Source: CAVVAH01 sp963746175 | Lineage (GTDB): Bacteria > Actinomycetota > Actinomycetes > JACCUZ01 | Assembly (NCBI GenBank): GCA_963746175.1 | Contig: CAVVAH010000001.1 | Location: forward strand, 1,054,001 to 1,118,000 | Length of the DNA stretch: 64,000 nt | Reading direction: 5' to 3' | Part shown: piece after piece, positions 24,198 to 33,071 of the stretch | Numbering within the stretch: position 1 is the stretch's first letter | Layout: every line of letters begins with the position of its first letter | Notes under the pieces: model-generated | Told to the model about the DNA's origin: nothing | Seen by the model: only the letters and a program-made list of their open reading frames with translations | Databases searched by the model: none | Translations under genes and position numbers: made by a program

Positions 24198-26114
24198 ATG
24201 TCGACCTCTGTCACCATGCCGGCGCTGGGCGAGAGCGTGAGCGAGGGCACCGTCACCCGGTGGCTCAAGCAGGAGGGTGACCAGGTCCAGGCCGACGAGC
24301 CGCTGCTCGAGGTCTCGACCGACAAGGTCGACACCGAGATCCCGTCCCCCGCCTCCGGCGTGCTCACGAAGATCGTCGTCGGGGAGGACGAGACCGTCGC
24401 CGTGGGCGCCGAGCTCGCCGTCATCGGCGACAGCGCCGAGGGCGGCGGGTCGGACGCCGGGTCCGGTGACCAGCAGCAGGAGCAGCAGGTTCAGCAGGAG
24501 CAGCCCGCGCAGCAGGAGCAGCAGGCCGAGCCGCAGCAGCCGCAGCAGCAGGAGCAGCAGGCCGAGCCGCAGCAGCCGCAGCAGCAGGAGCAGCAGGCCG
24601 AGCCGCAGCAGCAGGCACCGCAGCAGCAGGCGCCGCAGGGTCAGTCCGGCGGAGACGCCGGCGACTCCGGTGGCGGCACGTCGGTGACGATGCCGGCGCT
24701 GGGCGAGAGCGTGAGCGAGGGCACCGTCACCCGGTGGCTCAAGCAGGAGGGTGACCAGGTCCAGGCCGACGAGCCGCTGCTCGAGGTCTCGACCGACAAG
24801 GTCGACACCGAGATCCCGTCCCCCGCCTCCGGCGTGCTCACGAAGATCGTCGTCGGGGAGGACGAGACCGTCGCCGTGGGCGCCGAGCTCGCCGTCATCG
24901 GCGGCGGAGGTGGCGGCGGGCAGGACGGCGGCCAGCAGGACCAGGCACCCGCGCAGCAGGAGCAGCAGCCGGCGCCCCCGCAGGAGCAGCAACCGGCGCC
25001 GCAGCAGGACCAGCAGGACCAGCAGGCCTCGCCGCAGCAGCCGGCGCCCTCGCTGATCTCGGCGCCGGCCCCCCAGCAGCAGGCCGCGCCGCAGCAGGAG
25101 CAGCAGGCGCCCCCGCAGCAGGAGCAGCAGACGCCCCCCGCCGCAGCGCCCGCCGAGCAGGCGTCGGGCGAGCAGCCCGCCGGGGGCGACCCGGCGTACG
25201 TCACGCCGCTGGTTCGCAAGCTCGCGGCCGAGCACGGCGTGGACCTCGGGTCGCTGCACGGCACCGGTGTCGGCGGCCGGATCCGCAAGCAGGACGTGCT
25301 GGCCGCAGCCGAGGCTGCGAAAGCCCCGGCGGCGAGCGAGGCCCCGGCGGCCGCGTCCGCACCGGCCGCCGCCACGGCCGCTCCGTCGCCGCTGCGCGGC
25401 ACGACCGAGAAGATGTCCCGGCTGCGCAAGGTCATCGCGGCCCGGATGGTCGAGTCGCTGCAGGTGTCGGCGCAGCTGACGACGGTGGTGGAGGTCGACC
25501 TCACCAAGGTCGCCCGGCTCCGGGCCCGCGCCAAGGGTGACTTCGAGACGCGCGAGGGCGTCAAGCTGTCCTTCCTGCCTTTCCTCGCCAAGGCGACGGT
25601 CGAGGCGCTCAAGGCGCACCCGATGGTCAACGCGAGCATCGACACCGAGAAGGGCGAGATCACCTACCACGGCGCCGAGCACCTCGGTGTCGCGGTCGAC
25701 ACCGAGCGCGGCCTCCTGGTCCCGGTGGTCAAGGACGCCGGCGACCTCAACATCGCCGGACTGGCCCGCAAGATCGCCGACCTGGCCGAGCGCACCCGCA
25801 ACAACAAGATCACGCCGGACGAGCTGGGCGGCGGCACGTTCACGCTGACCAACACCGGCAGCCGCGGGGCGCTCTTCGACACACCGATCATCAACCAGCC
25901 CCAGGTCGGCATCCTCGGCACCGGTGCCGTCGTCAAACGCGCCGTCGTCGTCGACGACCCGGACCTCGGCGAGACGATCGCGATCCGGTCCATGTGCTAC
26001 CTCGCCCTGTCCTACGACCACCGCCTGGTCGACGGGGCCGACGCGGCGCGGTTCCTCAGCACGGTCAAGGCCCGGCTCGAGGACGGGTCCTTCGAGTCGG
26101 ACCTCGGTCTCTGA
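24198..26114 (+). CDS. sucB: 2-oxoacid dehydrogenase E2 (dihydrolipoamide acyl/succinyltransferase)
   Basis: A 638-residue E2 core protein. Two lipoyl domains (about residues 4-78 and 162-236) carry the lipoylated lysine in TDKVDTEIP at Lys43 and Lys201. They are joined by long Gln/Pro/Glu-rich linkers, followed by an E3/E1-binding domain (about 333-372, PLVRKLAAEHGVDL ... GRIRKQDVL) and the catalytic domain ending in SYDHRLVDG. AAGGAG precedes the ATG. The LPxxGES... EG start and the operon with lpdA fit the actinobacterial SucB/branched-chain-type E2; the exact oxoacid is not decided by sequence. The two lipoyl-domain coding stretches are identical at the DNA level over 214 bases. Confidence 0.93.
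   Translation: MSTSVTMPALGESVSEGTVTRWLKQEGDQVQADEPLLEVSTDKVDTEIPSPASGVLTKIVVGEDETVAVGAELAVIGDSAEGGGSDAGSGDQQQEQQVQQEQPAQQEQQAEPQQPQQQEQQAEPQQPQQQEQQAEPQQQAPQQQAPQGQSGGDAGDSGGGTSVTMPALGESVSEGTVTRWLKQEGDQVQADEPLLEVSTDKVDTEIPSPASGVLTKIVVGEDETVAVGAELAVIGGGGGGGQDGGQQDQAPAQQEQQPAPPQEQQPAPQQDQQDQQASPQQPAPSLISAPAPQQQAAPQQEQQAPPQQEQQTPPAAAPAEQASGEQPAGGDPAYVTPLVRKLAAEHGVDLGSLHGTGVGGRIRKQDVLAAAEAAKAPAASEAPAAASAPAAATAAPSPLRGTTEKMSRLRKVIAARMVESLQVSAQLTTVVEVDLTKVARLRARAKGDFETREGVKLSFLPFLAKATVEALKAHPMVNASIDTEKGEITYHGAEHLGVAVDTERGLLVPVVKDAGDLNIAGLARKIADLAERTRNNKITPDELGGGTFTLTNTGSRGALFDTPIINQPQVGILGTGAVVKRAVVVDDPDLGETIAIRSMCYLALSYDHRLVDGADAARFLSTVKARLEDGSFESDLGL
24216..24429 (+). repeat. lipoyl-domain direct repeat, copy 1
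   Basis: A 214-base stretch of sucB that recurs, by my reading without a single difference, at 24690-24903 (offset 474 bases, in frame). The repeat ends sharply at both sides, where linker sequence diverges. Confidence 0.9.
24507..24616 (+). repeat. tandem 36-base repeat in the sucB linker
   Basis: The interdomain linker repeats a 12-residue unit, EQQAEPQQPQQQ, twice in full and once in a variant form (EQQAEPQQQAPQ). The DNA is equally repetitive, built from CAGCAGGAG and GAGCCGCAG words. Such a linker is flexible and prone to length change by slippage. Confidence 0.85.
24690..24903 (+). repeat. lipoyl-domain direct repeat, copy 2
   Basis: Second copy of the 214-base lipoyl-domain sequence of sucB, identical to 24216-24429. 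Confidence 0.9.
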
Positions 26115-26177
26115 CCATCACCTGAACGTCTCCCGGTCGTGCGCATCGACCGGGTGACCTCGGGGAGAAGAGAACAC

Positions 26178-27083
26178 GTGAAGGTCGTCCTCACCGGTGC
26201 GTCCGGTCTGCTCGGTCCTGCCCTCGCGGCGTCGTTCCGCACCGACGGCCACCAGGTCGTCAGGCTGGTACGCCGGACGCCGACCGCCCCGGACGAGGCG
26301 CAGTGGCAGCCCGAGGCGGGGACCGTCGACGCCGGCGCGCTCCGCGGCGCCGGGCTCGTCGTCCACCTGGCCGGCGTCGGGCTGGGCAGCCGGCCGTGGA
26401 CCCCGGACCATCGGCGCGCGGTCATGGACAGCAGGGTGCGGGGCACGACGACGATCGCGAAGGCGGTGGCCGAGCACGGCGTGCCGACGCTGGTCTCGGC
26501 GTCCGGCGTCGGCTACTACGGCAACCCCGGTGACACCGTCTGCGCCGAGGACTCGCCGCGCGGCACGACCTACGTCGCCGACGTCGCGGCCGCCTGGGAG
26601 GCGAGCACCGAGCCGGCCGCCGAGGCGGGCGTCCGCGTGGTGCCGGTGCGCACCGGCGTCGTGCTGTCGGCCAAGGGTGGTGCGTACGGCAAGCTGCTGC
26701 CGCTCTTCCGGCTCGGGCTCGGCGGCAAGCTCGGCTCCGGCCGGCAGTGGTGGTCGTGGATCGCGCTGGACGACTACGTCCGGGCCGTGCGCTTCGTCGT
26801 GGACTCGGACCTCACCGGACCGGTCAACGTCACCGCGCCGGAGCCGCTGACCAACGCGCAGATGACCGCGGCCATGGGCCGGGTGCTGCACCGGCCGACG
26901 GCCTTCACCGCGCCGGGCTGGGCGATGAAGGTGCCGCTGCGCGACTTCGCGGTGGACCTGCTCGGCGGGCAACGGGTGGTGCCGCGCCGGCTGCTGGACG
27001 CGGGCTTCGTCTTCGCGCACCCGAGCTTCGAGCCGGCGCTGCGCGAGGTGCTGGCCACCGGTCACCCCCGCACGACGTCGTAG
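26178..27083 (+). CDS. TIGR01777-family NAD(P)-dependent epimerase
   Basis: A 301-residue SDR-like protein (YfcH/TIGR01777 group). The Rossmann nucleotide-binding start is VVLTGASGLLG, and HLAGVGLGSRPW, SASGVGYYG and PVRTGVVLS are typical of this subgroup. The substrate is unknown. The GTG at 26178 is preceded by GGGGAGAAG. It follows sucB by 63 bases, and its 3' end overlaps the convergent kinase gene by 22 bases. Confidence 0.9.
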   Translation: MKVVLTGASGLLGPALAASFRTDGHQVVRLVRRTPTAPDEAQWQPEAGTVDAGALRGAGLVVHLAGVGLGSRPWTPDHRRAVMDSRVRGTTTIAKAVAEHGVPTLVSASGVGYYGNPGDTVCAEDSPRGTTYVADVAAAWEASTEPAAEAGVRVVPVRTGVVLSAKGGAYGKLLPLFRLGLGGKLGSGRQWWSWIALDDYVRAVRFVVDSDLTGPVNVTAPEPLTNAQMTAAMGRVLHRPTAFTAPGWAMKVPLRDFAVDLLGGQRVVPRRLLDAGFVFAHPSFEPALREVLATGHPRTTS

Positions 27084-28594
27084 ACCCGCCACCCGTGGCC
27101 GACCGCGGCCAGCTCGACGGTCCAGGACCGCGGCCCCCGGCCCTCGCGTCGCTCGACGACGGTGCCCCCGGCGTCGACCAGCCGGTACGCCGGCATCAGG
27201 TCGGTGACCGCCAGCCGGACGCGGCCGGCGGAGCTGCCGACGGGCCGCACCGTGGTCGGCGTCAGCCGCAGCCCCTCGGCGCGCAGGCCCGCGCCGGCGA
27301 GCCTGCGCAGGACGCGGGTGTCGCGCGCGAGGGCCGGCGACCCCGGTGCGTAGACGGCGCGCAGACCGGACGGTTCCCCCGCGGCGAACGCCTTCGACCT
27401 GGCACGGTCGAGGCCGGCGAGCGTCACCGCCCAGCGTCCGGCCGCGGGTCCGGGAAGCTCGGCGGTCGCAGGCAGCTCGGCGGTCGGGGGCTCTGGGGTC
27501 GGGGAGGCTGCCCGCGTCGGTGCCGTCCCGGCCAGGCCGGCCGGCTGCTGGGTGCCGCCGACCCCGGCCCAGGCGATGCCGGTCACCGCGGCCAGGCCGA
27601 GGGCACCGCCGACCACCGTCACGACGACTGCGGACCGGCCACGGGACCGGACGGCGCCGGCCAGCCGGCGGACCGCCGCCGAAGCCGTCCGCCGTCGCGG
27701 CACCGCGGCCCCGACCGCCTCGCCGTCGACCGGCCGCGGCCCGGGGTGGACCTGGTGGGTGGCAGCCTCAGCACCCTGCGGGACGTCGGCGGCCTCTGCA
27801 GCCGCGGGAGCACCGGCGCGGTCGAGGTGGACGGGCTCGGCCGGGACCGCGTCGTAGACGGCCACCGCGAGCTCGTCGGCAGCCGGCCGGTCCCACGGGT
27901 CGGGCGCCAGCGCCCGCTCGAGGACGGTGACCAGCCCCGGGTGCGCGCCGTCCGGCACCGGCACGCGACGGCCCAGCTCGTCGTACGGCGCCGTGCCCGT
28001 CAGAGCTGCCAGGCAGGTGGCGGCGAGCCCGTGGACGTCGGAGGCCGGGCCCGGCTGGGCGCCGGCGAGCACCGCGGGGTCGACGTAGCCGCGGGTGCCG
28101 TGCGGTGCTCCCGAGCCGGCGCCGAGCAGCCGGGCCACCCCGAGGTCGGAGAGCAGTGGCCGGCCGTCGGCGTCGAAGAGCACGTTGGCCGGGGTCACGT
28201 CGCCGTGCACCAGGCCCTGGGCGTGAACGGCCGCGAGCGCCTGCGCCAGCGGCACGGCGAGGGTCACGACCTCGCCGGGCTGCAGCCGGCGCCGGGTCGC
28301 GAGCAGCCGGGCGAGGCTGCCGCCGGAGGCCAGGTCGAGCACCAGGACCACCCCGTCGCCGTGGCCGTCCCCCACCACCGTGCGCAGCCGGACGACGTGG
28401 GGGTGGTCGACCCCGGCCAGCACGGCCGCCTCGCGGCGCAACCGGTCCCGCGCTGCGAGGTCGGCCCCCGCGCGGAGCCGCTTGAGAGCGACCGGGCTGC
28501 CGGTGGCCCGGTCGCGCGCCAGCCAGACCTCTCCCCCCGAGCCGTAGCCCAGCAGCTCGACCGCGTCGAAGCCCGGCACCCGCAGCTCGCTCAT
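27062..28594 (-). CDS. membrane Ser/Thr protein kinase
   Basis: A 510-residue Hanks-type kinase. The kinase domain (about 8-270) has glycine loop GYGSGGEV, ATP lysine Lys38, helix-C Glu55, catalytic Asp132 in HGDVTPAN (instead of HRDLKPEN), Asn137 and Asp150 in DLG (instead of DFG). The catalytic residues are kept, though the motifs are atypical. A linker leads to one transmembrane helix (about 333-355) and a ~150-residue extracytoplasmic part rich in Pro/Thr at first, then folded. It has no PASTA repeats, so the sensor is not muropeptide-type. Confidence 0.9.
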   Translation of the reverse strand: MSELRVPGFDAVELLGYGSGGEVWLARDRATGSPVALKRLRAGADLAARDRLRREAAVLAGVDHPHVVRLRTVVGDGHGDGVVLVLDLASGGSLARLLATRRRLQPGEVVTLAVPLAQALAAVHAQGLVHGDVTPANVLFDADGRPLLSDLGVARLLGAGSGAPHGTRGYVDPAVLAGAQPGPASDVHGLAATCLAALTGTAPYDELGRRVPVPDGAHPGLVTVLERALAPDPWDRPAADELAVAVYDAVPAEPVHLDRAGAPAAAEAADVPQGAEAATHQVHPGPRPVDGEAVGAAVPRRRTASAAVRRLAGAVRSRGRSAVVVTVVGGALGLAAVTGIAWAGVGGTQQPAGLAGTAPTRAASPTPEPPTAELPATAELPGPAAGRWAVTLAGLDRARSKAFAAGEPSGLRAVYAPGSPALARDTRVLRRLAGAGLRAEGLRLTPTTVRPVGSSAGRVRLAVTDLMPAYRLVDAGGTVVERREGRGPRSWTVELAAVGHGWRVYDVVRG

Positions 28595-28692
28595 GCCGTC
28601 CAGCCTGGCGGGACCGGCCGGGTGGACCGTCGGAGTTGTCCACAGGCTGCGCACATCGTGGTCTGTACCGGTCCACAACAGGCCGGTGCCCC

Positions 28693-28740
28693 CCACAACA
28701 GGTGTACCGGCCCGTTGTCGCATGCACCCGCCTGTCGTGG
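28693..28740. repeat. imperfect palindrome upstream of the kinase gene
   Basis: The arms CCACAACAGGTG and CGCCTGTCGTGG pair with two mismatches. A further CCACAACAGG word occurs just before at 28673. The gap 28595-28876 otherwise shows no convincing gene. It lies upstream of the kinase start on the same strand, so it may hold its promoter region. Confidence 0.5.
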
Positions 28741-28876
28741 TGACGACGATTTCAGGCCGGACGCCACCTGACTGCGGCACGCGACCGACGGCGCGCGACC
28801 CGGCAGCTGAGGCGTCCTGGTCCTGGCGCCCCGAGAGAGGCCGGACGGCGGGCCAGCCCGTGCGGCTGAAGCAAGC

Positions 28877-29350
28877 TCAGCTCTCGGCGCGGCGGGCGAG
28901 GTAGCGGAGGTGGACCGCGCACGCGGCTCCGGCGACGACGCCCGTGAGGACACGCAGCCACAGGAGCACGTCGCCGCCCAGGACCAGAGCGGGCACCAGG
29001 CCCCCCACGAGCAGGCCGACCACCAGGCCCACGGCCAGCGCGCCCGCCGGCGTGCGTCCGGCCGGGTGCTGCGCCACCGCACCGTTCGCCGCGCCGAGCA
29101 CCCCGCCCAGGAGCACGGCGGGCACCAGCGCGACCATCCCGGCCAGCAGAGCAAGGTAGAGGAGCCCGACCAGCGTGCCGGCGTCCCACGACGGGCCGGT
29201 CACCGAGTCCCCGACGTGGGCGTCCCAGACGTCCATGCCGAGAACGGTGAGCGGCGCGAGGACGCCGAAGAGCACCGCACCGGCCGCGGCGTGCACCGCC
29301 CCTGACGCGGCCGCCGAGGCGTACCAGTCGCTGGTCGCCTGCTCCCGCAC
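28877..29350 (-). CDS. membrane protein of unknown function
   Basis: A 157-residue protein with about four transmembrane helices (around residues 15-38, 60-88, 105-125 and 128-148) joined by short polar loops, and a basic C-terminus (LRYLARRAES). GTG start at 29350. It lies just upstream of and divergent from the peptidase E-like gene. No family recognised. Confidence 0.75.
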   Translation of the reverse strand: MREQATSDWYASAAASGAVHAAAGAVLFGVLAPLTVLGMDVWDAHVGDSVTGPSWDAGTLVGLLYLALLAGMVALVPAVLLGGVLGAANGAVAQHPAGRTPAGALAVGLVVGLLVGGLVPALVLGGDVLLWLRVLTGVVAGAACAVHLRYLARRAES

Positions 29351-29384
29351 ATCGCGATGATGCCAGGCTGCCTAGGGTGGGCGG

Positions 29385-30116
29385 GTGAAGATCCTCGCGA
29401 CGTCCGGCGGCTTCCTCCCCACCGACTACGGCGCCTTCCAGTGGCAACGCGGCCCGCTGATCGAGCACGCGATCGAGCTGGCGGGCAACCCGGACCGGGC
29501 GCGCTTCTGCTACCTCGGCACCGCCGCCGGCGACTCCCTCAACGGCACGGCCGGGTTCTACCGGGCCTTCGCCGGGTCCGACGTGCGGGCCTCCCACCTC
29601 GAGCTGTTCCCGCTCCCGAACGTCCCGGACGTCCGGGCGCACCTCCTGGCGCAGGACGTGATCTGGGTCGGCGGCGGCTCGGTGGCCAACCTCCTCGCGG
29701 TCTGGCGCACGCACCGGCTGGACGACGTCCTCCGGGAGTGCTGGGAGGAGGGTGTCGTGCTCGGGGGGGTCTCGGCGGGGTCGATCTGCTGGTACGTCGG
29801 CGGCCCGACGGACAGCTTCGGCCGCGAGCTGCGCCCGGTGCTCAACGGCCTCGCGCTGCTGCCGTACGGCAACGGCGTGCACTACGACACCGAGGAGCAG
29901 CGCCGCCCGCTGCTGCACCGGCTGGTCGCCGAGGGAACGCTGCCGACCTCGCACGCCACCGACGACGGGGTGGGGATCGTCTACGACGGCACCGAGATCG
30001 TCGAGGTGGTCGCCGACCGACCGGGCGCCGCGGCCTACGTCGTGGAGCGCGGCCCCGACGGCGCCGCCGTGGAGTCCCGGCTCGAGCCGCGGCTGCTGCC
30101 CGGCGCGGAGGGCTAG
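29385..30116 (+). CDS. peptidase E-like (S51) protein
   Basis: A 243-residue serine hydrolase of the class I glutamine-amidotransferase-like fold, as in dipeptidase E (Asp-X dipeptides) and cyanophycinase. The nucleophile elbow is GGVSAGSICW with Ser130, after the GGGSVANLL strand; a histidine in SHATDDGVGIV fits the triad. It has no signal peptide, so it acts in the cytoplasm. GTG start. It overlaps the convergent oxidoreductase by 4 bases. Confidence 0.88.
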   Translation: MKILATSGGFLPTDYGAFQWQRGPLIEHAIELAGNPDRARFCYLGTAAGDSLNGTAGFYRAFAGSDVRASHLELFPLPNVPDVRAHLLAQDVIWVGGGSVANLLAVWRTHRLDDVLRECWEEGVVLGGVSAGSICWYVGGPTDSFGRELRPVLNGLALLPYGNGVHYDTEEQRRPLLHRLVAEGTLPTSHATDDGVGIVYDGTEIVEVVADRPGAAAYVVERGPDGAAVESRLEPRLLPGAEG

Positions 30117-31147
30117 GCGACGTCGGTACCGAGCTCGACGACCACGCCGTCACGAGCCGAGACCCGCGCCGCGTCGAGCACCTCGAGCACGGCGACGGCC
30201 TCCGCCGGGTCGACCGGCGGCTTCGAGCCCTTGACGAGCGACTCGCGCACGCCGCGGTAGAAGTCGGCCCACCCGCCGCCGGCCCGCACCACCGGCTCGG
30301 ACTCGTCGCCGCGCACCAGGAAGCCGCGGTGCTCGTCGTCGGCGTCCCGCCAGGCGTCGTACGCCGTGAGGTCGCCGCCGACGTCGGCGACGAGGTAGGT
30401 CGCCTCGCGGCCGAGGAGCCGGGTCGCCGGGCCGGGGGCAGCGGCGAGCGACGTGGCGCCGAGGTGGCTCGTGACGCCGGAGACGTGCCGCAGTGCGAGG
30501 AACGTGACGTCGTCGCCGACCGTGGTCAGCGCGCTGAGCTCGGCGTAGACCGACGCGGCCGGACCGAAGAGGTCGAGCGCACTGTCGACGAGGTGCGGCT
30601 GAAGGTCCATCAGCAGGCCGCCGCCGTGCTCGCTCGTGGTCTGCTCCCGCCAGCGCGTCTTGGGCACCGGGCGCCACCGTTCGTAGCGCGCCTCGTAGCG
30701 GATCACCTCGCCGAGGGCGCCCGACGAGAGCACGGCGCGCGCCGTGAGGTGCTCCGGGTCCCACCGCCGGTTCTGGAACACGGTGAGCATCACCCCGCGC
30801 TCGGCGGCCAGCCCGGTCAGCTCCCGGCCCTCCGCGGCGGTGGTCGCCAGCGGCTTGTCGACGACGACCGCGAGCTCGCGGCGAAGCGCGTCGCGGGCCT
30901 GGGTCACGTGCGCCGACGTCGGCGACGCGATGACGACGAGGTCGAGCTGGTCGGCGTCCGCCCAGAGCTCGTCAGACGTCGCCACGACGCGGACGTCGGG
31001 GTTCTCGGCCCGGGCCGCCGCGGCGCGCTCGCCGTCGCCGGTCACCACGTGCGTGACACGCAACCCGTCGACCTCGCGCAGCAGCGGTGCGTGGAACTCG
31101 CGCCCGGCCATGCCGTAGCCGACGAGGGCCACGCGGGTGTCCTTCAC
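30113..31147 (-). CDS. Gfo/Idh/MocA-family oxidoreductase
   Basis: A 344-residue NAD(P)-dependent dehydrogenase of sugar-type substrates. The Rossmann start is VALVGYGMAGREFHAPLL and the VVVDKPLATT motif replaces the usual EKP. The C-terminal domain has GGGLLMDLQPHLVDSALDLFG. The GTG at 31147 gives a family-length N-terminus; a longer frame from 31183 is possible but begins with unusual residues. The substrate is not predictable. Confidence 0.9.
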   Translation of the reverse strand: MKDTRVALVGYGMAGREFHAPLLREVDGLRVTHVVTGDGERAAAARAENPDVRVVATSDELWADADQLDLVVIASPTSAHVTQARDALRRELAVVVDKPLATTAAEGRELTGLAAERGVMLTVFQNRRWDPEHLTARAVLSSGALGEVIRYEARYERWRPVPKTRWREQTTSEHGGGLLMDLQPHLVDSALDLFGPAASVYAELSALTTVGDDVTFLALRHVSGVTSHLGATSLAAAPGPATRLLGREATYLVADVGGDLTAYDAWRDADDEHRGFLVRGDESEPVVRAGGGWADFYRGVRESLVKGSKPPVDPAEAVAVLEVLDAARVSARDGVVVELGTDVA

Positions 31148-31218
31148 CCGCGTGAGTCTGGCGAACCGGGCTTCCGCACGCAAAGGCGGGTGGTCCTTGC
31201 TGACGTAGGCTCGGCGGT

Positions 31219-31854
31219 GTGAGCGAGCTTCGCATGGTGCACGCAGGGGTGGTCCCCTACGTCGAGGCGTGGGACGAGCAGCGGCGGCTGCACGCCGCTG
31301 TCGCCGCCGGCACCGAGCCCGCGACGGTGCTCCTGCTCGAGCACGAGCCGGTCTACACCGCCGGCAAGCGGACGCTCGACGTCGAGCGGCCGTTCGACGG
31401 CACCCCGGTCGTCGACGTGGACCGCGGCGGCAAGATCACCTGGCACGGGCCGGGCCAGCTCACCGGCTACCCGATCCTCCGTCTGCCGGAGCCGTTGGAC
31501 GTCGTCTCCTACGTCCGGCGGCTCGAGGACGCGCTGATCCTCGTGTGCGCCGACCTCGGCGTCGACGCCGGCCGGGTCGAGGGCCGGTCCGGGGTCTGGG
31601 TGGTCGACGGCCGGGGCCCGGACCGCAAGGTCGCCGCCATCGGGATCCGGGTCTCGCAGGGCGTGACGATGCACGGGTTCGCGCTGAACTGCGACTGCGA
31701 CATGACGCCGTTCGCCAACATGGTCCCTTGCGGGATCGCCGACGCCGGGGTGACGTCCCTGACCCTCGAGACCGGTCGCGACGTGACGGTCGCCGAGGCC
31801 ACGCCGTACGTCGAGAAGCGCCTCGCCGAGGTCCTCGGCACACTCGCGGCCTGA
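31219..31854 (+). CDS. lipB: octanoyl-[ACP]:protein octanoyltransferase
   Basis: A 211-residue LipB, which moves octanoate from acyl carrier protein to the lipoyl lysine of E2 and H proteins. The signature RGGKITWHGPGQLTGYPI is complete, and the catalytic pair appears as Lys137 (DRKVAAIGIR) and Cys171 (MVPCGIADAGVTSL). GTG start. It sits upstream of lipA; the products modify SucB and GcvH. Confidence 0.96.
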   Translation: MSELRMVHAGVVPYVEAWDEQRRLHAAVAAGTEPATVLLLEHEPVYTAGKRTLDVERPFDGTPVVDVDRGGKITWHGPGQLTGYPILRLPEPLDVVSYVRRLEDALILVCADLGVDAGRVEGRSGVWVVDGRGPDRKVAAIGIRVSQGVTMHGFALNCDCDMTPFANMVPCGIADAGVTSLTLETGRDVTVAEATPYVEKRLAEVLGTLAA

Positions 31855-31963
31855 CCTCGGCCGTCAGCGGGGCGGCGAGCAGCTCGTCACGGCGCCGCAC
31901 CAGCGCCGAGCACGTCCTCGGCCCGGGGGGCGGCGCGATCCGCACCGACGTACCCTGGAGGGC

Positions 31964-32917
31964 GTGACCATCGCACCGGACGGCCGCAAGCTGCTGCGCC
32001 TCGAGGTCCGCAACGCGGAGACCCCCATCGAGAAGAAGCCGTCCTGGATCAAGACGCGCGCGACGATGGGGCCGGAGTACACCGAGCTCAAGTCGCTGGT
32101 GAAGCGCGAGGGCCTGCACACGGTGTGCGAGGCGGCCGGCTGCCCGAACATCTTCGAGTGCTGGGAGGACCGCGAGGCCACCTTCCTCATCGGCGGCGAC
32201 CAGTGCACCCGGCGGTGCGACTTCTGCCAGATCGACACGGGCAAACCGCTGCCGCTGGACCGCGACGAGCCGCGCCGCGTCGCCGAGTCCGTCCAGGCCA
32301 TGGGCCTGCGTTACGCCACCATCACCGGAGTCGCCCGCGACGACCTGCCCGACGGCGGGGCGTGGCTCTACGCCGAGACCGTGAAGCAGATCCACGCGCT
32401 CAACCCCGGCACCGGCGTGGAGAACCTCATCCCCGACTTCAACGGGAAGCCCGACCTGCTCACCGAGGTCTTCGAGTCGCGTCCCGAGGTGCTCGCGCAC
32501 AACGTCGAGACCGTGCCGCGGATCTTCAAGCGGATCCGGCCGGCGTTCCGCTACCACCGGTCGCTCGACGTCATCCGGCAGGCCCGCGACTTCGGCCTGG
32601 TCACCAAGTCCAACCTCATCCTGGGCATGGGTGAGGAGCGCAGCGAGATCAGCCAGGCGCTGCGCGACCTGCACGACGCCGGCTGCGAGCTCATCACCAT
32701 CACGCAGTACCTCCGGCCGTCGTCGCGGCACCACCCCGTGGAGCGCTGGGTCAGGCCCGAGGAGTTCGTCGAGCTGCGCGACGAGGCGGACGAGATCGGC
32801 TTCGCCGGCGTCATGTCCGGGCCGCTGGTCCGCTCGTCGTACCGCGCCGGGCGGCTCTACCAGCAGGCCGTCGAGGCCCGCGACACCCGTGACGCCGAGG
32901 TGGAGCAGCCCGCCTGA
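31964..32917 (+). CDS. lipA: lipoyl synthase (radical SAM)
   Basis: A 317-residue radical SAM enzyme that inserts two sulfurs into protein-bound octanoate. Both Fe-S sites are visible: auxiliary cluster cysteines Cys55, Cys60 and Cys66 (CEAAGC ... FEC) and the SAM cluster CTRRCDFC (Cys81, 85, 88), plus a C-terminal RSSYRAG with the conserved serine. It is in line with lipB, 109 bases upstream. It needs Fe-S carriers such as the ErpA at 2756. Confidence 0.97.
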   Translation: MTIAPDGRKLLRLEVRNAETPIEKKPSWIKTRATMGPEYTELKSLVKREGLHTVCEAAGCPNIFECWEDREATFLIGGDQCTRRCDFCQIDTGKPLPLDRDEPRRVAESVQAMGLRYATITGVARDDLPDGGAWLYAETVKQIHALNPGTGVENLIPDFNGKPDLLTEVFESRPEVLAHNVETVPRIFKRIRPAFRYHRSLDVIRQARDFGLVTKSNLILGMGEERSEISQALRDLHDAGCELITITQYLRPSSRHHPVERWVRPEEFVELRDEADEIGFAGVMSGPLVRSSYRAGRLYQQAVEARDTRDAEVEQPA

Positions 32918-32987
32918 CCTCCGCGAGCGCTCCCGACACGCAGGCCGGGCGCGCGCAACCTCGGCGTGTCTGCAGCGCTCGCCGAGG
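32918..32987. terminator. long imperfect palindrome after lipA
   Basis: The arms of 24 bases (32918-32941 and 32964-32987) match except for a 3-base bubble and one mismatch. The core words are CGAGCGCT and GACACGC. It begins within a base or so of the lipA stop, so termination is plausible, though no T tract follows. Confidence 0.7.
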
Positions 32988-33071
32988 TCGACGCCCAGCC
33001 GCCCGGCAGATTTTCGCCGGACTTTGCAGGGCTGACATCCACGCGTAACGCTGGTCGGGTCCGCTGGGTAC

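Noticed and set aside
24507..24616. CRISPR-like short repeats
   Set aside because: The repeat is coding, in frame and without unique spacers; it is the Gln/Pro linker of SucB. No CRISPR array was seen elsewhere.
22677..26021. Minus-strand open frame of over 1100 codons opposite lpdA and sucB
   Set aside because: The antisense of two well-recognised genes; its Leu/Arg runs are simply the reverse of the Gln-rich linkers of SucB.
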